Below are positions 5,082 through 8,725 of a stretch of DNA of 8,725 nucleotides, piece by piece (within the stretch, counting starts at the first letter, position 1; the number at the start of each line of letters is the position of its first letter). The translations under genes were made by a program, and so were the position numbers. A model generated the notes under the pieces. It saw nothing but the letters and a program-made list of their open reading frames with translations, was not told where the DNA came from and searched no databases. Source of the DNA: Desulfuromonadales bacterium (GTDB taxonomy: Bacteria; Desulfobacterota; Desulfuromonadia; Desulfuromonadales; BM103); contig DAOWJU010000217.1 of NCBI GenBank assembly GCA_030640215.1, forward strand, positions 1 through 8,725. Direction: 5' to 3'.

Positions 5082-6854
5082 ATGTCAAAGACACAATTAA
5101 ATGGTTGCGAATACCTGCTCACTGAAACCGAGCTGGAACAGCTGTTCACCCCGGAAGATTTTACCGACGAGCATAAGCAGATTGCTGCAACCACCGAACA
5201 GTTCGTCACCAACGAGGTGCTGCCGCATATTGATGAGATTGAAGCACAGAACTTTGAAAAGGTGGTCGATTTGTTTCGCCAGGCCGGTGAACTTGGGCTG
5301 CTGATGGTGGAAGGCCCCGAAGAGTACGGTGGTCTTGACCTCGATAAAACCACCAGCATGCTGATTGCAGAAAAGCTCGGCTACGCAGGTTCCTTTAATG
5401 TCACCGCGATGGCTCATGCTGGTATCGGTACTTTACCACTGGTTTATTATGGCTCCCCGGAGCAGAAGGAACGCTACCTGGAGAAGCTGTTGACCGCCGA
5501 ACTGATCGGCGCATATTGTCTCACCGAGCCCGGGTCCGGTTCTGATGCGCTGGGGGCGAGCTCCAGCGCCATCCTCTCGGAAGATGGCAAATACTACATC
5601 CTCAATGGTACCAAACAGTTCATTACCAACGCGGATTTCGCTGGTTTGTTCACGGTTTTTGCCAAGGTTGACAAACAGCACTTTACCGCTTTTCTGGTTG
5701 AGCGCGGCTATGAGGGGGTGAGCATCAGTCCCGAAGAGAAGAAACTGGGGATCAAGGGCTCATCGACCTGCCAGGTTGTGCTCGACAACGTTAAAGTCCC
5801 GGTGGAAAACCTGCTCGGCGAAATCGGCAAGGGACACAAGATCGCCTTTAACGTTCTCAACGTTGGTCGCTTCAAGTTGGGTGCCGGGGTGACCGGTGCC
5901 GCTAAACATGCTTTCCAGGCAGCTGCTCAGTACGCCAACGAGCGCAAACAGTTTAATACTCAGATCAGCAAGTTCGGCGCGATCAAGGAGAAGTTGGCCG
6001 ACATGACGGCGGACATCTTTGCTTCCGAATCAGTTGTTTACCGTTTGGCCGGGTTACTTGATGACCGGCTGCAGAGTCTGGATATGGGGATTGAAAACTA
6101 TTACACCGAGTACCAGAAGGGAATTGAAGAGTACGCTGCGGAATGCGCTATTGCCAAGGTCTACTGTTCTGAGGTTCAGGCTTTTGTGACTGACGAGGTG
6201 CTGCAGATTCACGGTGGCTATGGTTTTGTCAGTGAGTATCCGGCAGAGCGTTATTATCGTGATGCCAGGATCAGTAGGATCTATGAAGGGACCAATGAGA
6301 TCAACCGTATTCTGATTCCAGGAATCCTGCTTGGCAAGGGGATGAAGGGTACTTTGCCTCTGCAGGATGGGGTTAAGGCGGCTTTTGCTTCTCTCGGAAG
6401 TGTCGGTGAATTTACTTCTGATGCGCCTTTTGCTGTGGAAAAGGATCTGCTCAAGCGCTTGAAATCGCTTTTGCTGGTGTTGTCCGGCTCCGCTATGGAG
6501 AAGTTCCAGGACAAGCTACAGGCTGAACAGGAAGTGCTGATGACACTGGCTGATCTGGCGATCCAGATTTTTGCCGTGGAGAGCGCCGTGCTACGTGCGG
6601 AAAAAGCTCACCCGAAGGCGAGTGCCAACAAACAGAAGCTTTATCAGGCGGTTGCTCTGGTGAGCGCATATCGGGCCAATGAGCAGGCTGCGGAAGCGGC
6701 ACAGAAAGCGGCTTTCTACATCGCTGATGGTGCTCAGTTAAAGACCCTTCGCGCTGCCGTGAATTGCCTGGCCGGCTTTGATGCAACTGGTCTGCTTGAA
6801 GCCAAACAGGTTCTGGCTGCGGCAGCCAGCGAGAGTGAGAAATATATTTTCTAA
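5082..6854 (+). CDS. fadE: Acyl-CoA dehydrogenase with C-terminal extension, FadE type
   Basis: The 590-aa flavoenzyme would oxidise acyl-CoA to trans-2-enoyl-CoA and pass electrons to electron transfer flavoprotein. The N-terminal helical domain spans about 20-143. The middle beta domain begins with YCLTEPGSGSDA (145-156), the FAD/substrate loop. The C-terminal helical domain runs to about 410 and contains IYEGTNEI, with Glu402 at the catalytic-base position of MCAD-type enzymes. About 170 further residues (420-590) form a helical extension, as in VLCAD, ACAD9 and Bacillus FadE (594 aa as I recall), where it helps dimerisation or membrane association. It has no signal peptide. GAGG six bases before the ATG is the ribosome-binding site; the gap after fadA is 22 bp. 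Chain-length preference cannot be read from the sequence. Confidence 0.88.
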   Translation: MSKTQLNGCEYLLTETELEQLFTPEDFTDEHKQIAATTEQFVTNEVLPHIDEIEAQNFEKVVDLFRQAGELGLLMVEGPEEYGGLDLDKTTSMLIAEKLGYAGSFNVTAMAHAGIGTLPLVYYGSPEQKERYLEKLLTAELIGAYCLTEPGSGSDALGASSSAILSEDGKYYILNGTKQFITNADFAGLFTVFAKVDKQHFTAFLVERGYEGVSISPEEKKLGIKGSSTCQVVLDNVKVPVENLLGEIGKGHKIAFNVLNVGRFKLGAGVTGAAKHAFQAAAQYANERKQFNTQISKFGAIKEKLADMTADIFASESVVYRLAGLLDDRLQSLDMGIENYYTEYQKGIEEYAAECAIAKVYCSEVQAFVTDEVLQIHGGYGFVSEYPAERYYRDARISRIYEGTNEINRILIPGILLGKGMKGTLPLQDGVKAAFASLGSVGEFTSDAPFAVEKDLLKRLKSLLLVLSGSAMEKFQDKLQAEQEVLMTLADLAIQIFAVESAVLRAEKAHPKASANKQKLYQAVALVSAYRANEQAAEAAQKAAFYIADGAQLKTLRAAVNCLAGFDATGLLEAKQVLAAAASESEKYIF

Positions 6855-6880
6855 AAACTCGACTCTTTGAAGGGAGCTCC

Positions 6881-7315
6881 ATGAGTAATGTTAACGAAAA
6901 GTTCAAAATTGGCCAGGTTGCCAGGCAATTGGAGATATCAACTCGAACTATCCGCTACTACGAAGAGGTTGGGTTGATGGGGGACAATCGTGTTGAGTCC
7001 GGCAGCATACGCTTTTACAGCAAGGCAGAAATTTTGCGGCTGAGGTTCATTCTCAAGCTTAAAGAACTCGGTATCACCTTGAAAGAGATGAAAAAGATTG
7101 CTGTTAATTATGAGCTGAATAATCAGGCAACAGATAGAATTCTGCCACAACTTATTGATATCCTTGACTCTAATTTGAAGGGTATCGAGGTCAAGATCGA
7201 CAATCTGACGGCGTTACGTACAGATATTAATGGCTACCGCAGGAGGATCATTGACCTTCTACAGCAACCAGAAATGGATAAGTCTCAGGTTGTCAATGAG
7301 TGCCCAGCTGCCTGA
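6881..7315 (+). CDS. MerR-family transcriptional regulator, probable fad operon regulator
   Basis: The 144-aa protein opens with a MerR winged helix: KIGQVARQLEIS (9-20), recognition helix TRTIRYYEEVGL (21-32), and a wing near GSIRFY. A long helix suited to an antiparallel dimer coiled coil covers about 80-135. There is no C-terminal metal-binding cysteine cluster; only one Cys lies near the end. This argues against metal or redox sensing and suits an acyl-CoA or similar ligand, as inferred for the MerR protein LiuR. It sits 26 bp after fadE with an AGGGAG site, and 24 bp before the Fe-S oxidoreductase gene, so it is co-transcribed with the genes it probably controls. The likely target is the inverted repeat at 1395-1410. 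The ligand and the sign of regulation are inferred. Confidence 0.8.
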   Translation: MSNVNEKFKIGQVARQLEISTRTIRYYEEVGLMGDNRVESGSIRFYSKAEILRLRFILKLKELGITLKEMKKIAVNYELNNQATDRILPQLIDILDSNLKGIEVKIDNLTALRTDINGYRRRIIDLLQQPEMDKSQVVNECPAA

Positions 7316-7339
7316 ACAAGAACAATCAAGGGGTTGACC

Positions 7340-8725
7340 ATGGAAATGACAAGAGAAATTTATTGGAACGTAGGTCATGGAGTAACCACTCTGTTGCCCA
7401 TGTACATATTGACCTTTGCCGCAATTGCCGTACTGGTCAACGCGTTCATGAAGCGGATCAAAGTCTACAAACAAGGGCAATCGCTCGATCGACTTGATCA
7501 ACTGCCGCTTCGAATCAGTAACATGGCCAAGAATATGTTGCTGCAGAGCAAGGTGATTCGGGTCAAAGGACCAGGCCTGGCTCATGGCCTATTCTTCTGG
7601 GGTTTCTTCCTGTTGTTTCTCGGTACCTGCCTGATTGTTCTGCAGGCCGATTTCACCGATCTTCTGTTTGGCGTCAAGTTCCTTAAGGGGAACTTCTATC
7701 TGCTCTTCTCGGTTGTTCTCGATATCGCCGGGCTGGTGGCGATTGTCATGCTCGGCGGACTGCTGGTACGGCGCTACATTGTCCGCCCAGAAGGGTTGGA
7801 GAGTAAGTCCGACGATCTCATTATGCATGGTCTGCTCTTTGCGATTCTGATCAGCGGTTTCGTCATCGAGGGTGCGCGCATGGCGGTCACCGAAATGGGC
7901 ACACCGTTGGCCATCTGGTCGCCGGTCGGATTGCTCTTTGCCAAAGCTTTCGCCGGTATGCCGGAAGCGTCGTTACGTTCTTTGCATAGCCTCACCTGGT
8001 GGTTCCACCTTCTCTTGGTGATGGCCTTTATCGTCGCCATTCCCTTTACCAAGTTCCGCCACATATTTACCACCAGCCTTAATTACCTGTTCGAAGACCT
8101 GGGGCCGACCGGCAAGCTGGTCAGCCTTGATCTTGAAGATGAAGAGGCTGAGAGCTTTGGCGCTGCGGCCATTACGGATCTGACCTGGAAAGACATCTTT
8201 GATACCGATGCCTGTACCCAGTGCAAGCGCTGTCAGGATCGATGCCCTGCTCACAATACCGACAAACCTCTCTCGCCGATGAAGATTGTTAATGATTTGG
8301 GTGAAGTCGCTCTCAACAACCCCGAGGCCAATCTGATCGAAGCTTGCGACAAAGACGCTCTATGGTCCTGTACCACCTGCCGTGCCTGCCAGGAGATCTG
8401 TCCGGCCAGCATCGAGCACGTTAATAAGATCGTCGATATGCGCCGCAACCTGGTGTTGATGGAAGGGGAGTTCCCCGGCGAAGAAGTGATGACCGCCATG
8501 GAGCAAACCGAAGTTAATGGCAACCCGCTCGGCTTGGGATATGCGTCGCGAGGTGACTGGATAGAAGAACTTGATATCAAGCCGCTCTCGGAAGACTCCG
8601 ATGTAGATATTCTCTACTTTGTTGGTTGCTACGCTTCTTTTGACAAGCGCAACATCCAGGTCGCCAAAAGCTTTGTCAAACTCTGCCAGGCTGCAGGTAT
8701 CAAGGTCGGCATCCTTGGTAAAGAA
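7340..8725 (+). CDS. fadF: Membrane Fe-S oxidoreductase, ETF:menaquinone oxidoreductase (EMO/FadF) type, partial
   Basis: The frame is open for 462 codons to the right edge; the C-terminus lies outside. The N-terminal half (about 1-250) is hydrophobic, with several membrane helices like NarI-type cytochrome b. His13, His82, His163, His216 and His223 are candidate haem ligands. Two ferredoxin motifs follow: CTQCKRCQDRCP (Cys292, 295, 298, 302) and CTTCRACQEICP (Cys344, 347, 350, 354). Near 440 comes FVGCYASF, the start of a heterodisulfide-reductase-type CCG domain. Proteins of this layout, including B. subtilis FadF and the DUF224 protein of Syntrophomonas, are thought to link reduced ETF to menaquinone. 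Here that would drain FadE electrons into the membrane. AAGGGG six bases before the ATG supports the start; ATG at codon 3 is an alternative. The symbol is by homology, and HdrD-like or lactate-type oxidoreductases share the architecture. Confidence 0.75.
   Translation, partial: MEMTREIYWNVGHGVTTLLPMYILTFAAIAVLVNAFMKRIKVYKQGQSLDRLDQLPLRISNMAKNMLLQSKVIRVKGPGLAHGLFFWGFFLLFLGTCLIVLQADFTDLLFGVKFLKGNFYLLFSVVLDIAGLVAIVMLGGLLVRRYIVRPEGLESKSDDLIMHGLLFAILISGFVIEGARMAVTEMGTPLAIWSPVGLLFAKAFAGMPEASLRSLHSLTWWFHLLLVMAFIVAIPFTKFRHIFTTSLNYLFEDLGPTGKLVSLDLEDEEAESFGAAAITDLTWKDIFDTDACTQCKRCQDRCPAHNTDKPLSPMKIVNDLGEVALNNPEANLIEACDKDALWSCTTCRACQEICPASIEHVNKIVDMRRNLVLMEGEFPGEEVMTAMEQTEVNGNPLGLGYASRGDWIEELDIKPLSEDSDVDILYFVGCYASFDKRNIQVAKSFVKLCQAAGIKVGILGKE

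Noticed and set aside
7300..7497. Plus-strand frame spanning the MerR stop and the start of the membrane oxidoreductase
   Set aside because: It is out of frame with the oxidoreductase, whose own ATG at 7340 has a good AAGGGG site and opens 462 codons with clear Fe-S motifs.
1..8725. CRISPR array, toxin-antitoxin, retron or other defence system
   Set aside because: No regularly spaced repeats, reverse transcriptase or recognisable defence domains are present. The HNH gene alone does not indicate a defence system.

Overview
The window holds two unlike regions. Bases 1 to about 1380 are AT-rich and look accessory. They contain a broken tRNA gene, terminator-like hairpins, a short direct repeat, and two small minus-strand genes, one encoding an HNH endonuclease. 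Bases 1395 to 8725 are a compact plus-strand fatty acid beta-oxidation operon of more balanced composition. The organism is probably a Gram-negative anaerobe or facultative respirer, and the style fits Desulfuromonadales/Geobacter-like bacteria. That is an inference from moderate GC and from the pairing of beta-oxidation genes with a menaquinone-linked Fe-S oxidoreductase; no marker gene in the window proves it.

Left region. A plausible sigma-70 promoter (74-102) leads into the first 25 nt of a tRNA-Gln gene (116-140). The match stops right after the D-arm; no anticodon arm, T-arm or 3' acceptor strand follows. A strong rho-independent terminator sits at 179-207. Next come a second terminator-like hairpin containing a run of ten G (270-304), a REP-like direct repeat (308-332) and a short hairpin (528-557). 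On the minus strand lie an HNH endonuclease gene (582-1178) and, just upstream of it, a 47-codon ORF for a basic peptide (1190-1333).

Right region. A promoter (TTGACG, 17 bp, TATAAA) carries a 16-bp MerR-type inverted repeat over its -35 box. It drives fadN-like (HAD plus enoyl-CoA hydratase), fadA-like (thiolase), fadE-like (acyl-CoA dehydrogenase), a MerR-family regulator, and a membrane Fe-S oxidoreductase that runs off the right edge. Gaps between genes are 11 to 26 bp, each with a ribosome-binding site. The first three genes match the order and sizes of Bacillus subtilis fadN-fadA-fadE, and the fifth resembles B. subtilis FadF, the ETF:menaquinone oxidoreductase (EMO).

How the genes work together. 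FadE oxidises acyl-CoA to enoyl-CoA and passes electrons to ETF. FadN hydrates the enoyl-CoA and oxidises the 3-hydroxyacyl-CoA with NAD. FadA cleaves the 3-ketoacyl-CoA to acetyl-CoA. The membrane protein would move ETF electrons to the quinone pool. The MerR protein is the likely local regulator, acting on the palindrome at the operon promoter. etfB/etfA are not in the window and may lie just downstream. I found no clearly undescribed system; the most unusual material is the broken tRNA next to the HNH gene, and the predicted MerR control circuit.
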